From assembly GCA_004762125.1 (NCBI GenBank), contig SIHQ01000006.1:124001-188000 (forward strand): a stretch of 64,000 nt of DNA. Reading direction: 5' to 3'. The DNA comes from Oceanospirillales bacterium. GTDB taxonomy: Bacteria; Pseudomonadota; Gammaproteobacteria; Pseudomonadales; Endozoicomonadaceae. Position 1 is the stretch's first letter. Every line of letters begins with the position of its first letter. Under the pieces are notes generated by a model. It had not been told where the DNA came from and searched no databases. It worked only from the letters and a program-made list of their open reading frames with translations. Position numbers and translations under genes: made by a program. Shown here piece by piece: positions 36,177 to 46,578 of the stretch.

Positions 36177-36235
36177 TCAGTTATTAGCCCGCTCTACGGC
36201 AGGCTAATAACATATAAACTTACATATTTATTGCT
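36171..36235. repeat. dispersed stem-loop element, copy 3
   Basis: GTTATTAGCC (36180-36189) and GGCTAATAAC (36202-36211) pair perfectly. Relative to copies 1 and 2 both arms changed together (GTCATTT to GTTATTA, AAATGAC to TAATAAC), which keeps the pairing. Flanks ATAATCA and CATATAAACTTAC then TTTATT match copy 1. Lies between convergent genes. Confidence 0.75.
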
Positions 36236-36295
36236 TGAATCCAGCGTTGTTTACCAACTGTTTTGTTAATCATCAAGAACAATGCTCCCTGATGA

Positions 36296-37912
36296 TTATA
36301 CCGTCAGCTCTTTAATAAGCTGCGGCAATTCGTTCAACTGTTTCAGACTGTAAAGAGACTGATCGACCAGAGACCCACTGTTTACCTGATCCACCAGAAC
36401 AATCAATCCAGCCTTGTTCAAAACGGCAGCCTGTGATGCAAGACGTTTAGAACCGTCAGCCAATTGCACAGCCAGTACGCCAGCATCAAACAGTTCACGC
36501 TCAACCTGATCAAGACTCAACTCAGAGCTGACCAACACTGTCGCAGACTTATGCCCAAGTCGACTGGCTCTTTCAGTTTCAGAAACAGGCTCCAGCTTAC
36601 GACTGCTATCAACCTGCCCCTCTACCATACCCGCCGCAACCGTGGCATTGGTCAGACGGTCAATCACAATGAAAGCACCGGTTTGACGGTTATTGCTGTA
36701 GGGATCAAAGGCGACGGGCTGAGTCAGGGACAGTTCACAGGAACCAATTTCATTCAACGCCAGTTCGCCAGCCTGATGCTGCTCAAGCGTATTGATATCA
36801 ACACGATGGTTAATCACTGAAAAACTACCGGTAACCTTGGCAGAAGCGAACTTCACCATATACTGCTTGCCCGGCTTCATAGCCTGTTCCGCCATCCAGA
36901 CAATATTGGCATTCAGACGACTGGAGACAGAAATATTATCTCCAACTTTCACCAGCATATCGCCACGACTGATATCAATCTCATCTTTCAGTGTCAGAGT
37001 CACGGCCTGACTCGCAAAACCTTTGTCCAGATCACCGTCAAAAGTCACAATACGATCCACATCACTTTCCAGACCGGAAGGAAGCACTTTCACACGATCG
37101 CCCGGTTTAATAATACCGGAAGCAATGGTTCCAGAGAAACCTCGGAAATCAAGGTTAGGACGGTTAACGTACTGAACCGGAAGACGGAAGTCGTTCATAT
37201 TGCGATCGTTAGCCACTTGAACCGTTTCCAGCACTTCCATTAAAGTCGGACCAGTATACCAATCACATTGAGTACTGCGATTCACCACATTGTCGCCATC
37301 CAGTGCCGACATGGGAACGAACTTCACATCGCCCAGATCCAGTGGTTCAGCAAAATCCAGATACTGACGACGAATTTCTTCAAAACGCTCCTGACTGAAA
37401 CCCATCAGATCCATCTTGTTAACCGCTACCACCAGATGCTTGATACCCAGCAGGTTGGCAATATAAGTATGACGACGGGTCTGAGTCAAAACACCCTCAC
37501 GGGCATCAATCAAAATAATGGCAAGGTCACAGTTAGAAGCACCGGTCGCCATGTTACGAGTATACTGTTCATGACCCGGAGTATCTGCAATGATGTATTT
37601 ACGGGACTCGGTAGAGAAGTAGCGATAGGCCACATCAATAGTGATGCCCTGCTCACGTTCGGCCGCAAGACCATCCACCAGCAACGCCAAATCAATTTTC
37701 TCACCCTGAGTGCCAAGCCGCTTACTGTCACTTTCAACAGCAGTCATTTGATCTTCTGCAATCATACTGGTATCGAACAACAAACGGCCGATCAATGTGC
37801 TCTTACCATCATCCACACTGCCGCAGGTCAGAAACCTGAGAATCTCTTTCTGCTCGTGGCGACGCAGGTATTCTTGAATATCGCTGGCGATCAAATCCGA
37901 CTGGTGACTCAT
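36296..37912 (-). CDS. cysN: sulfate adenylyltransferase large subunit (GTPase) with degenerate C-terminal tail
   Basis: A 538-residue GTPase that drives ATP sulfurylase. GTPase motifs: [17 protein letters not shown] (G1), [19 protein letters not shown] (G3) and [11 protein letters not shown] (G4). After the elongation-factor-like domains there is an extra tail of about 100 residues ([50 protein letters not shown]). It resembles the APS-kinase (CysC) domain of CysNC fusions but lacks the P-loop GLSGSGKST. So APS kinase activity is not expected and must come from elsewhere. It is coupled to cysD by a one-base overlap. A stem-loop repeat follows and may end transcription. Confidence 0.94.
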   Translation of the reverse strand: MSHQSDLIASDIQEYLRRHEQKEILRFLTCGSVDDGKSTLIGRLLFDTSMIAEDQMTAVESDSKRLGTQGEKIDLALLVDGLAAEREQGITIDVAYRYFSTESRKYIIADTPGHEQYTRNMATGASNCDLAIILIDAREGVLTQTRRHTYIANLLGIKHLVVAVNKMDLMGFSQERFEEIRRQYLDFAEPLDLGDVKFVPMSALDGDNVVNRSTQCDWYTGPTLMEVLETVQVANDRNMNDFRLPVQYVNRPNLDFRGFSGTIASGIIKPGDRVKVLPSGLESDVDRIVTFDGDLDKGFASQAVTLTLKDEIDISRGDMLVKVGDNISVSSRLNANIVWMAEQAMKPGKQYMVKFASAKVTGSFSVINHRVDINTLEQHQAGELALNEIGSCELSLTQPVAFDPYSNNRQTGAFIVIDRLTNATVAAGMVEGQVDSSRKLEPVSETERASRLGHKSATVLVSSELSLDQVERELFDAGVLAVQLADGSKRLASQAAVLNKAGLIVLVDQVNSGSLVDQSLYSLKQLNELPQLIKELTV

Positions 37913-38856
37913 CAGAAATACCCCTCTTGCTTTTTCTTCTCCATGGAACCGGCACTGTCGTGGTCGATAACACGCCCCTGTCGTTCAGAGGTTTTGGTGA
38001 GCAGCATTTCCTGAATGATTTCCGGCAGGGTAGCCGCTTCAGATTCAACCGCACCGGTCAACGGGTAGCAGCCCAGAGTACGGAAGCGAACTTTCTTCAT
38101 CTGAGTTTCTTCATCCGCTTCAATAGGCATACGCTCATCGTCTACCATGATCAGCACACCATCACGCTCAACGACCGGACGTTCTTTGGAGAGATACAGA
38201 GGTACGATGGGAATGTCTTCAAGATAAATGTACTGCCAGATATCCAGCTCAGTCCAGTTGGACAGCGGGAATACTCGAATGCTCTCGCCTTTTTCTACCT
38301 GACTGTTGTAGATATTCCACAGTTCAGGACGCTGGTTCTTTGGATCCCAGCGGTGGTTAGTGTCACGGAACGAATACACTCGTTCTTTCGCACGAGATTT
38401 TTCTTCATCACGACGTGCACCACCAAACGCAGCATCAAAACCGTATTTGTTCAGGGCCTGCTTCAGCCCCTGAGTTTTCATCACATCAGTGTGTTTGGCG
38501 CTGCCATGAGTGAAGGGGCCAATGCCCTGTTCAACACCTTCTTCGTTGATATGCACCAGAAGATCCAAACCGTACTTCTCGATGATCTTGTCACGAAACG
38601 CGATCATTTCCTGGAACTTCCAGGTGGTGTCCACGTGCATCAAAGGGAAAGGAGGTTTACCCGGGAAGAACGCTTTCATGGCGAGGTGCAGCATGACAGC
38701 AGAATCTTTACCGATGGAATAGAGCATCACCGGATTATCGAACTCGGCGGCAACTTCCCGAATGATGTGGATACTTTCTGCTTCCAGCTGTTTCAAGTGA
38801 TTAAGACGTTCACTCGACAGTTGGCTGGCACTGGCTGACCTGTTATTGACTGACAT
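37912..38856 (-). CDS. cysD: sulfate adenylyltransferase small subunit
   Basis: A 314-residue ATP pyrophosphatase-type enzyme making adenosine 5'-phosphosulfate from ATP and sulfate. PP-loop motif [20 protein letters not shown]; other family regions are [36 protein letters not shown] and a closing QEGYF. The N-terminus [22 protein letters not shown] is typical. First gene of cysDN. The 260-base upstream region is AT-rich and probably holds the sulfur-regulated promoter; no CysB site can be assigned by eye. Confidence 0.97.
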   Translation of the reverse strand: MSVNNRSASASQLSSERLNHLKQLEAESIHIIREVAAEFDNPVMLYSIGKDSAVMLHLAMKAFFPGKPPFPLMHVDTTWKFQEMIAFRDKIIEKYGLDLLVHINEEGVEQGIGPFTHGSAKHTDVMKTQGLKQALNKYGFDAAFGGARRDEEKSRAKERVYSFRDTNHRWDPKNQRPELWNIYNSQVEKGESIRVFPLSNWTELDIWQYIYLEDIPIVPLYLSKERPVVERDGVLIMVDDERMPIEADEETQMKKVRFRTLGCYPLTGAVESEAATLPEIIQEMLLTKTSERQGRVIDHDSAGSMEKKKQEGYF

Positions 38857-39118
38857 AGACCCGACCCGACACTGGCTTTGGACTTGTTCTTGTGGAATTC
38901 CGATCTTTGGAACTTATATGAGTCGAATACTAGCAGTCGTTTTGATATATAAAACAAAAATCCTATATCAATAACTTATAACAATATACTGACCGAATCA
39001 GACTCATTGAGTGTGAATCGTTTCAACGTAGATGGAATGCAAGGATTATTATTTAAAGATCTAACTAAGGTCAGACCTTTAAACAGAATTATGACTCAGA
39101 ATATTTCTCGGGAGGTTA

Positions 39119-40081
39119 CTAATTATTTAATATTCCGCTCATACTCACGATCACTGTTAAACCATCCTCTTCAGTGTTGTTAAGAATTATACTCAACAGA
39201 AGAACAGACAGTATTTCATCTAACTTGGTAGCATCATCTATAAACCTTAACGTGAGTCTTTCAAGCAACTTCTTTGCATCAGAATCACTCATCATAGCCA
39301 AGGTTTGTAGGTTAAGATTCCTTGTTTCAATCGAAGGGATTTCATCAGAAATCGGTAAGTAATTACGGTAATTTTCCCTTAAAAAATACGATAGTGCTGT
39401 ATCATCACATAATCCACCACCATTCAATTGACTGAACAGTGGGCTTTGTAACGCACATATATTACTGTCATCATCTCTGCCGGCAACTATCTGGCAAAGT
39501 GCTGCCATTTGGTCTGACGAGCTACTAGCGATTAAATGCCACTTTATAGCCTGTCTCTTAACCGCGCTATCGAACTCCACTCTTGAAATATCAACTGAGT
39601 TACTATTATCAATAAAAGCACTGTACATATGTGTCAATACTATTTCCCTAACTGCAGCAGCACTCTCACTTTGCCCTTTTACCACTGTATTCTTCAGTTC
39701 TTGAAGAATTCTATCGTGGACAAACAGATGATAGCTCTCACTACTAGGATACAGGAATGATTTTAATTGATGCGTTTCATTTTCTAACCGGATAAAATCG
39801 ATAATACTCAGTCGGGCTAAGAGCCATTCAAATGAAACCGTATTTTTATTTTCCACAGCTTTATCGATAAATGCATATTGATAGCCGAACTTCTCAATTA
39901 ATTCATGTCCATCAGGCTTCATCATTTTTAATTCTTGCATTAAAACGCCAAACATTACGGAAATATCTGGCTCGTCAAAACACTCTTCTTCTGCTTCCTT
40001 GAATTCGTCTGAATGCCCATAAATTGACCAGAAAAACAATAACCCAAAGATATTAATCCAGCTTTTTACATGCATATACAA
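39119..40081 (-). CDS. orphan exported protein
   Basis: A 320-residue protein not recognised. It starts with a short signal peptide (SWINIFGLLFFWSIYGHS, cut before DEF). The mature part is strongly acidic and predicted mostly helical, with CQIVAGRDDDSNICALQ and GGGLCDD giving three cysteines in the middle. AT-rich, unlike cysD and the NIF3 gene on either side. It interrupts a neighbourhood (NIF3 next to cysDN) that is tight in Pseudomonas. ATG 40081 or 40075 are both possible starts. Function unknown; grouped with the other orphan exported proteins here. Confidence 0.65.
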   Translation of the reverse strand: MYMHVKSWINIFGLLFFWSIYGHSDEFKEAEEECFDEPDISVMFGVLMQELKMMKPDGHELIEKFGYQYAFIDKAVENKNTVSFEWLLARLSIIDFIRLENETHQLKSFLYPSSESYHLFVHDRILQELKNTVVKGQSESAAAVREIVLTHMYSAFIDNSNSVDISRVEFDSAVKRQAIKWHLIASSSSDQMAALCQIVAGRDDDSNICALQSPLFSQLNGGGLCDDTALSYFLRENYRNYLPISDEIPSIETRNLNLQTLAMMSDSDAKKLLERLTLRFIDDATKLDEILSVLLLSIILNNTEEDGLTVIVSMSGILNN

Positions 40082-40208
40082 CAGCCTATAAATAATGAAT
40101 GAGCAGGTGTGTTTATATAGTTCAGATAATAGATATGTGGAATAGTAAAAAAAAATAACTAATCATTCACACGTTAAAAACAACCATTCTATGGCTGTTT
40201 TAATATCA

Positions 40209-40970
40209 TTAAACCGGTGAATCGATATCCACAAAAGAATGTTCAATACCAAATTGATCCACCAGCCATTGCCCCAATGCTTGTACGCCATAACGTTCAG
40301 TCGCGTGATGCCCGGCACTGATATAGTGAATGCCATTTTCACGGGCAAAATGAACAGTCGATTCTGAAATCTCACCACTGATGTAAGCATCAACCTTAAA
40401 TCTAACCGCGTCTTCAATCAGTTTCTGAGCACCACCAGTACACCATGCCAGAGTCTTAACCGCATGCTCACCGCCAGAAATAGCCAATGGTTTTCTACCC
40501 AACTTAAGTTCCAGCATCCGACTCAGCTCATCAAGACTCAGCGACTTTTCTACTTCACCCCAACTTCCAACAGAGCGTGACTTCCCTGGTTCCATACCGC
40601 CCTTCTCTTGCCAGCCCATCAATTTTGCCAACTGAGCATTGTTTCCCAGGGTTGGGTGACCATCCAGCGGCAGGTGATAAGCAATTAGACTGATTCCATT
40701 AGCCAACAGGGTTTCGACACGTCTTTTTTTCATGCCGACAATACTGGTTTCTTCCCCTTTCCAGAAATAACCATGATGAACCAGAATGGCGTCAGCCTTC
40801 ATTTCAACCGCTTTATCAATCAGCGCCTGACAGGCTGTCACACCACTGACTATTTTCTGCACTTTACTGCGGCCTTCGACCTGCAAGCCGTTTGGGCAGT
40901 AGTCCCTGAACAGCTGAGGCTTCAGCTCGTCATCCAGTGCTGTAATCAGATCATTTAATAACACACTCAT
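40209..40970 (-). CDS. NIF3/YbgI-family dinuclear metal protein
   Basis: A 253-residue NIF3 family member. It has CPNGLQVEG, the metal ligands in DAILVHHGYFWKGE, IAYHLPLDGHPTLGNNAQLA and the C-terminal SAGHHATERYGVQALGQWL. Family members bind two metal ions, form hexameric toroids and include a proposed GTP cyclohydrolase or cofactor-repair activity; the true role is unsettled. It is divergent from the DegS/AlgW gene, which is its usual neighbour in Pseudomonas. Cytoplasmic. Confidence 0.93.
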   Translation of the reverse strand: MSVLLNDLITALDDELKPQLFRDYCPNGLQVEGRSKVQKIVSGVTACQALIDKAVEMKADAILVHHGYFWKGEETSIVGMKKRRVETLLANGISLIAYHLPLDGHPTLGNNAQLAKLMGWQEKGGMEPGKSRSVGSWGEVEKSLSLDELSRMLELKLGRKPLAISGGEHAVKTLAWCTGGAQKLIEDAVRFKVDAYISGEISESTVHFARENGIHYISAGHHATERYGVQALGQWLVDQFGIEHSFVDIDSPV

Positions 40971-41060
40971 AATGGCTCCGAGGGTTAACCCTATCTGTCA
41001 ACCTGATAATATGGGTAATATTAAAGAATACAGAGTGTATCAAGCCTAAGAAAGGGCTAT

Positions 41061-42230
41061 GTGCTTACAAAAACAGGATCACAGAATACTCATATAATGA
41101 AAAAAATCTTCAAGCATTTACTGCTTCCCGGTTTGACCGGCCTTACGCTGGGGATTCTGGTTCTGCTCTTTTTTCCTGCGTTGTCGGGAATTCCTCAGCT
41201 GAGTTTTTCTAATCTGGTTGATAAAGGCGAACAACTACTTGGCGTCGGACAGGTAACTTACAGCACCGCAGTCAAAAGAGCTGCACCGGCTGTAGTGAAC
41301 ATTGCCACGACCACATTCAATCGTTCTGAACCGGAGCTTAACAACAAAAATAATAACCCGGCTTTTTCGACTTATAACCAGGATGAGAAGTCAGAAAAAA
41401 GTCTGGGTTCAGGTGTCATCATCAGTTCTGACGGTTTCTTACTGACCAACAACCATGTCATCGCCGGTGCGGACAGAATTATTGCCGTTCTCAAAGATGG
41501 TCGTGAGGCTATTGCCGAAGTAGCTGGTACCGACCCTGAAACCGACCTGGCCGTACTTCGACTTGACCTTAAAAATCTGCCTCACTTGAGTCTTGCCGAT
41601 TCAGGTAAAGCGGAAGTCGGTGATGTGGTTCTCGCCATTGGTAACCCTTTTGGCCTGGGTCAGACCGTTACCATGGGTATTATTAGCGCCACTGGCAGAA
41701 ACGATCTGAGCTTAAATACCTATGAAGATTTCATTCAAACAGATGCAGCCATAAACGTCGGTAATTCAGGCGGTGGCCTGATTAATGCCAGGGGAGAATT
41801 GATTGGCATTAATACCCTATTGTTTTCAAGTGGCGGTGGTAATGAAGGCGTAGGCTTTGCCATTCCCTCCAGCATGGCTCGGTTTGTAACAAAATCCATT
41901 ATCAAACATGGCCGAGTTATTCGTGGCTGGCTGGGGATTGAATCCCAACCTCTGACCAAACAACTGGCCGATGCCTATGGTGTTGATACCAATGTCGGCA
42001 TTCTCATATCCGGTGTTTACGATGGAGGTCCTGCCGATCAGGCAGGTGTGCGACGAGGGGATATTCTTACTGCCATCAATGGCGTTAACACCAGTGATGG
42101 CAAAAAGGTTATGAACATGGTGGCGCAGCAACTTCCGGGCAGCGAATTGACTATCGGACTCATCCGTAATAACAAACCTGTGTCTGTTAAAGCCAGAGTG
42201 GCAACACGGCCGAATATTGTTAATCAGTAA
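41061..42230 (+). CDS. DegS/AlgW-type periplasmic serine protease
   Basis: A membrane-anchored HtrA-family protease that starts the sigma-E/AlgU envelope-stress cascade by cutting the anti-sigma factor. One N-terminal membrane segment (LLLPGLTGLTLGILVLLFF) anchors a trypsin-like domain with triad residues H132 (LTNNHVIAGAD), D162 (ETDLAVL) and S236 (NVGNSGGGLI), numbered from the GTG at 41061. A single PDZ domain follows (VGILISGVYDGGPADQAGV), so it is DegS-like, not two-PDZ DegP. The start is either GTG 41061, with AAGGG upstream, or ATG 41097, which begins directly at KKIFKH. Its position near NIF3, cysDN, hisGD and murA is that of algW. Confidence 0.92.
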   Translation: MLTKTGSQNTHIMKKIFKHLLLPGLTGLTLGILVLLFFPALSGIPQLSFSNLVDKGEQLLGVGQVTYSTAVKRAAPAVVNIATTTFNRSEPELNNKNNNPAFSTYNQDEKSEKSLGSGVIISSDGFLLTNNHVIAGADRIIAVLKDGREAIAEVAGTDPETDLAVLRLDLKNLPHLSLADSGKAEVGDVVLAIGNPFGLGQTVTMGIISATGRNDLSLNTYEDFIQTDAAINVGNSGGGLINARGELIGINTLLFSSGGGNEGVGFAIPSSMARFVTKSIIKHGRVIRGWLGIESQPLTKQLADAYGVDTNVGILISGVYDGGPADQAGVRRGDILTAINGVNTSDGKKVMNMVAQQLPGSELTIGLIRNNKPVSVKARVATRPNIVNQ

Positions 42231-42237
42231 CAACTGA

Positions 42238-42981
42238 TCATGTCAGGGCTTTTCTAAAAGCTCTGACAAATATCTGCACCAAACCAACAACAGAAACCAT
42301 TATCAGTAAACCAATAATGATCAATTCACTGTTACCTTGCCCTTGTAATGCGCCCATCAGGTCTGCTGCCTGATTACCTATCCAGATAGACAAAAGTGTT
42401 CTCGGCAACATACCTACAAAACCAGCCACCAGAAATACGTTCAAAGGCATATTAATCGCGGGCATCAAAAGGTTCATCAGGGAAAAAGGTAGCACTGGAG
42501 AAAGCCGAATCAGGAACATCAGCTTCCAGTTATTCTGATTCAGATTTTCTAAAGTCTGATACACTTTAGGGCTGGATTTCACGGCATCCAAAACCTTGCC
42601 CCCATCCAGCCATTGGCCAATAAGGTAGCCTGATACTGATGCCAGCATATAAGCTGGAAGCATCATCGGGACAGCCTGCCAACCAAGAAAAAACCCGGAA
42701 ACAATAGCGATAAACGTACTGGGCGTTAGAGCCAGAGCCATCGTAAAAATGCTCAGTGAAAATAAAACAATCCAGTGACTGAGTGATAATGCGTCCATGG
42801 AAGCATACTGATCAAGAATCAATGTGGTCACTACTGAGCTAAAAATGAGAGGAATAAGCCCAATGAGAAAGTACCCAGTAAAACGTCCTTTATTATTAAG
42901 AAGAAGTTGGCTGAACGGCATCTGACAATTTGAATCCTTAAAAATCAGGGATTGTACCTGATGTACCGTTTCGCCTTTCAT
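42238..42981 (-). CDS. TVP38/TMEM64 (VTT-domain) membrane protein
   Basis: A 247-residue inner-membrane protein with about six hydrophobic segments. The VTT/SNARE-associated domain is seen in TPSTFIAIVSGFFLGWQAVP, ASVSGYLIGQWLDGG and LMFLIRLSPVLPFSLMNLLM (the R-SP-P-F motif), then FVGMLPRTLLSIWIG. The family is related to DedA proteins, proposed lipid scramblases or transporters. It starts 7 bases after the kinase stop codon, so the two are probably co-transcribed. Function unknown beyond the family. Confidence 0.85.
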   Translation of the reverse strand: MKGETVHQVQSLIFKDSNCQMPFSQLLLNNKGRFTGYFLIGLIPLIFSSVVTTLILDQYASMDALSLSHWIVLFSLSIFTMALALTPSTFIAIVSGFFLGWQAVPMMLPAYMLASVSGYLIGQWLDGGKVLDAVKSSPKVYQTLENLNQNNWKLMFLIRLSPVLPFSLMNLLMPAINMPLNVFLVAGFVGMLPRTLLSIWIGNQAADLMGALQGQGNSELIIIGLLIMVSVVGLVQIFVRAFRKALT

Positions 42982-42988
42982 CTTTTAT

Positions 42989-44254
42989 CTACTGCGTTAA
43001 AAATCTCTTCTTTGAAGAGAGTTGTAACTGCTCAAGATAGTCAACCGCTTCCTTTGAACTGATTCTCTCACTGATTTTTTTCCTGAACATAAGCACCAGA
43101 AGATCCACCAGCCCCGGTGAATCAAAACAAAGAGCAGGGAAATGTTTTTGGAAGTAGCTCTGCTTACCCTCGTCTGACATGTCAGAAAAACGTAAGGTGT
43201 TTCTCCTATTAACAAATTGGTTAACCTCTCTCTTATTTGAACCACTATCACCACATGAAGCTGGTGTGAGTTCTGTAGCCAACTCCATTAGAACACTGCC
43301 TAAAGCCCAGACATCGAGCTTATGGTTACAGTCTTTCCTTTCAAAAAGCTCCGGCGCTGCATAGAGCGGACTACCACATGGTGTATGTGTAACATCCTCC
43401 TCTAACATTGACTTACTCAAACCAAAATCAAGCAGTTTTAAAGCATCCCCATCCCACATGATATTATCTGGCTTAACATCCCTGTGGACAACACCTTCAT
43501 TGTGTAAATGACTGATCGCTTTCGCCAAACCCAAACTCGCTTTGATCGCAGTATTTGCTGAATGAGGCCCATAACAATTCGCACTTTTTTTCTTCATTGC
43601 ATCTACCAAAGATTCACCCGGCACATAATCACATACAACAAAATTCAACAGATAATCTGTTTTCTTCCCAGCAGGAATACGATCAAGATCTTCCTGACTT
43701 TGAAGTACTATAAATTCACCTGAGGATTTTGACTTGGCAATAATCGAATGTACTTTTACTAGATTTGGGTGTTCAGAAATTTTTAACGCGGACACTTCAC
43801 TTTTGCATAAATTTGCAAAGCTTTCTGTATTAGGCTTTTTCTTGAGTACTTCATCTTTCCAGCTTTTTACCGCACTTTTTTGACCGGTTACCTTATCTCT
43901 GCAAAGAAACACTTTGTTGAAGTTACCTTCATCAAGCATTTTTACTTTTTCAAGATTCAGAAACCCATCGAGAGCCTTCCAACGTTCCGAGAACTCCCGA
44001 GGACCTTTATCAATCAATTTAAGTCGTGCTGGTTTAACTGTTGAGGGAAAAGGCGCAACTGTGCGCTCTTTCTTAGTCTCGGGGGCAGTAACTGCCTTCG
44101 ACTCAAATTTTGCTACCAATGACGAAACTTGACCAAGTTCTTGAACTTTATGACCAAGCGCCATCGCAGAACCTGATGCTCTTGATAAAGGCTCAGGTGT
44201 TGCAGGAATACTGTAAAATTTATCTCCAGCTCCCTCTGTAGAAATCGGATCCAT
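42989..44254 (-). CDS. eukaryotic-like Ser/Thr protein kinase
   Basis: A 421-residue cytoplasmic protein with a complete kinase domain in the C-terminal three quarters: glycine loop LDEGNFNKVFLCRD, ATP lysine in SAVKSWKDE, alpha-C glutamate in CKSEVSAL, catalytic loop GVVHRDVKPDNIM, DFG in LKLLDFGLSK and PLYAAPELFERKDCNHKLDV. All key residues are present (an RD kinase). The first 100 residues are low-complexity and carry no domain. ATG 44254 has GGTGG 5 bases upstream; the frame also contains a GTG at 44263. No membrane segment, so it is unlike PknB-type receptors and more like kinases acquired from eukaryotes. It lies between hisD and the algW-type gene, where hisC is expected. Confidence 0.88.
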   Translation of the reverse strand: MDPISTEGAGDKFYSIPATPEPLSRASGSAMALGHKVQELGQVSSLVAKFESKAVTAPETKKERTVAPFPSTVKPARLKLIDKGPREFSERWKALDGFLNLEKVKMLDEGNFNKVFLCRDKVTGQKSAVKSWKDEVLKKKPNTESFANLCKSEVSALKISEHPNLVKVHSIIAKSKSSGEFIVLQSQEDLDRIPAGKKTDYLLNFVVCDYVPGESLVDAMKKKSANCYGPHSANTAIKASLGLAKAISHLHNEGVVHRDVKPDNIMWDGDALKLLDFGLSKSMLEEDVTHTPCGSPLYAAPELFERKDCNHKLDVWALGSVLMELATELTPASCGDSGSNKREVNQFVNRRNTLRFSDMSDEGKQSYFQKHFPALCFDSPGLVDLLVLMFRKKISERISSKEAVDYLEQLQLSSKKRFLTQ

Positions 44255-44415
44255 AATAGCCACCCTGTAATAGTATTTGCTTTTTAGATACGCTCAGAGA
44301 CCTGAAGTTCATGACTGAGGAGTTAGTACTACTGACAAGATGGAAGATGAGCGATGAAAGCAGAGAAGGCTTTCACCCTCTCAACGCATACACAAATAAA
44401 GGACAGAGCTAGAAG

Positions 44416-45717
44416 TTACTTTTTGATGCGATACTCAGCGGAACGAGCATGAGCCGTCAAAGACTCACCTCTTGCTAAAACAGAAGCCACTTTACCCATT
44501 TCAGAAGCACCTTCTGGTGAGAAATAGATCAAAGAGGATCGTTTCTGGAAGTCATAAACACCGAGAGGTGAAGAGAAACGGGCGGTACCCGACGTTGGCA
44601 GAACATGGTTAGGCCCTGCACAGTAATCACCCAACGCTTCTGCCGTATAACGCCCCATGAAGATAGCACCGGCATGACGTATATCAGCCAGCATGTCTTC
44701 AGGCTTATCCACAGACAATTCCAAATGTTCTGGCGCAACGCGGTTAACAACTTCGCAAGCGGCTGACATGTCCGGAACATGAATAAGAATACCGCGGTTA
44801 TTCAGCGACTCGCTGATAATGTCCTTGCGCTCCATCGTAGGTAATAGACGACGAATACTTTCCTTTACCTGTTCCAGAAAGTTTTTATCCTGAGAAACCA
44901 GAATGGCCTGGGCATCTTCGTCATGTTCTGCCTGGGAAAAGAGATCCATAGCAATCCAGTCAGGATTGGTCTTGCCATCGCAAACCACCATAATTTCCGA
45001 TGGACCGGCAATCATATCGATGCCTACTTGACCGAACACTTCTCGCTTGGCCGTTGCCACATAGATATTACCCGGCCCAACAATCTTGTCTACCTTGGGT
45101 ACGGTTTCCGTGCCATAGGCCAAAGCGGCTATAGCTTGTGCACCGCCTACAGTGAAGACGTGTTTCACACCCGCAATCGCAGCAGCAGCCAGCACCATAT
45201 CGTTCACCACGCCATCGGGTGTTGGCACGACCATTATGATCTCTTTGACACCCGCAACATGCGCCGGAATGGCATTCATCAATACAGAAGATGGATAGGA
45301 CGCCTTACCGCCGGGCACATAAAGCCCAACCCGATCCAGAGCGACCACCTGCTGACCTAACAGAGTTCCATCGTCTTCTTTATAGTTCCAAGAAGGCTGA
45401 ACTTGTCGTTCATGGTAGCCACGGATGCGATTAGCAGCGGTCTCAAGAGCCTTTCGTTGCTCTTGAGGAATTCGATCAAGCGCTTGTTCCAACTGTTCTT
45501 CACTAACAGTCAGTTCAGCCATAGAACTGACTGAAACTCGATCAAACTGACAGGTAAAATCAACCAATGCCTGATCACCACGCTGCTGAACCTCGGCAAT
45601 AATCTGCTTTACCCGATTCTGAACCTGATCATCTGACACTGTTTCCCATGCCAGCAATTTTTTCAGCTGTTCCTGAAAATCACTACTGCCATATTCCAGC
45701 TGTGCAGGATTAACCAT
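44416..45717 (-). CDS. hisD: histidinol dehydrogenase
   Basis: A 433-residue zinc enzyme performing the last two oxidations of histidine synthesis, histidinol to histidine. Family regions: [66 protein letters not shown] and the zinc/catalytic [14 protein letters not shown]. Starts 5 bases after the hisG stop, so it is in the same operon. In Pseudomonas hisC follows directly; here a divergent-looking kinase gene follows instead. Confidence 0.97.
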   Translation of the reverse strand: MVNPAQLEYGSSDFQEQLKKLLAWETVSDDQVQNRVKQIIAEVQQRGDQALVDFTCQFDRVSVSSMAELTVSEEQLEQALDRIPQEQRKALETAANRIRGYHERQVQPSWNYKEDDGTLLGQQVVALDRVGLYVPGGKASYPSSVLMNAIPAHVAGVKEIIMVVPTPDGVVNDMVLAAAAIAGVKHVFTVGGAQAIAALAYGTETVPKVDKIVGPGNIYVATAKREVFGQVGIDMIAGPSEIMVVCDGKTNPDWIAMDLFSQAEHDEDAQAILVSQDKNFLEQVKESIRRLLPTMERKDIISESLNNRGILIHVPDMSAACEVVNRVAPEHLELSVDKPEDMLADIRHAGAIFMGRYTAEALGDYCAGPNHVLPTSGTARFSSPLGVYDFQKRSSLIYFSPEGASEMGKVASVLARGESLTAHARSAEYRIKK

Positions 45718-45722
45718 AAGAT

Positions 45723-46379
45723 TTACTCCCCGGCAGCAGTTTGCCCTGCATCAGCTGCAGAACCGAGTTGATCAATCAGCTGATTAATCGCTTCGAATTT
45801 AACTTTCATGGAAGCCTTGTTGACGATCAGCCTGGAGGAGACTTCAGCAATCATCTCTCTGGGCTCAAGACCGTTAGCTCTGAGGGTATTGCCGGTATCG
45901 ACTACATCAACAATGATATCAGCCAGACCAACCAGTGGCGCTAACTCCATGGAACCGTAGAGCTTAATGACATCAGCCTGACGACCAATAGAGGCATAGT
46001 AACGTTTGGCGACATTAACAAATTTAGTGGCCACCTTTAAACGCCCCTGCTCAGGTACTTCATACCCTGTTCTGCAAGCTGTCATCAATTTACACTGGGC
46101 TATTTTCAGATCCAGAGGTTCGTAGAGTTCAGTGGAACCATGCTCAAGAAGAACATCTTTACCAGCCACACCCACATCGGCCGCACCGTACTCTACATAG
46201 GTAGGTACATCACTGGCACGAACGATCAGTAAATTTACGTCTGGATGGGTAGTCGGAATAATCAGCTTTCGACTTTTGGCCGGGTCTTCAACCAGTTCAA
46301 TACCGGCAGCCTTCAGCAATGGCAGGGTATCTTTCAGGATTCGCCCCTTGGAGAGAGCGATAGTGATCTGTCTGGACAT
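45723..46379 (-). CDS. hisG: ATP phosphoribosyltransferase, short form
   Basis: A 218-residue short-form HisG, first enzyme of histidine synthesis, joining ATP and PRPP. Motifs: [37 protein letters not shown] and [21 protein letters not shown] (the PRPP-binding region). It lacks the C-terminal regulatory domain of long HisG, so it should need HisZ as partner; no hisZ lies in this window. First gene of hisG-hisD here, with a promoter in the large upstream gap. Confidence 0.96.
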   Translation of the reverse strand: MSRQITIALSKGRILKDTLPLLKAAGIELVEDPAKSRKLIIPTTHPDVNLLIVRASDVPTYVEYGAADVGVAGKDVLLEHGSTELYEPLDLKIAQCKLMTACRTGYEVPEQGRLKVATKFVNVAKRYYASIGRQADVIKLYGSMELAPLVGLADIIVDVVDTGNTLRANGLEPREMIAEVSSRLIVNKASMKVKFEAINQLIDQLGSAADAGQTAAGE

Positions 46380-46578
46380 CCGACTCAGCCTTCCTTTTAG
46401 TTATTACAGGTCAGAGGGACGACATTTTATAGCAAAAGCTGTGATTTAACAGTCGCGCAGTACTCATTGAGCCTGAAAAGATAAATTACCATTCATCTGT
46501 TTCTATGCCATTTTTACTTTCATAAACAAAAAGAAAGCACATGAAAATATATATAAGAGCGCATTGATCTCTTCTTAA

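Noticed and set aside
36464-38838. Several long plus-strand frames opposite cysN and cysD (up to 303 residues)
   Set aside because: They have no family resemblance and lie fully antisense to two well-supported genes.
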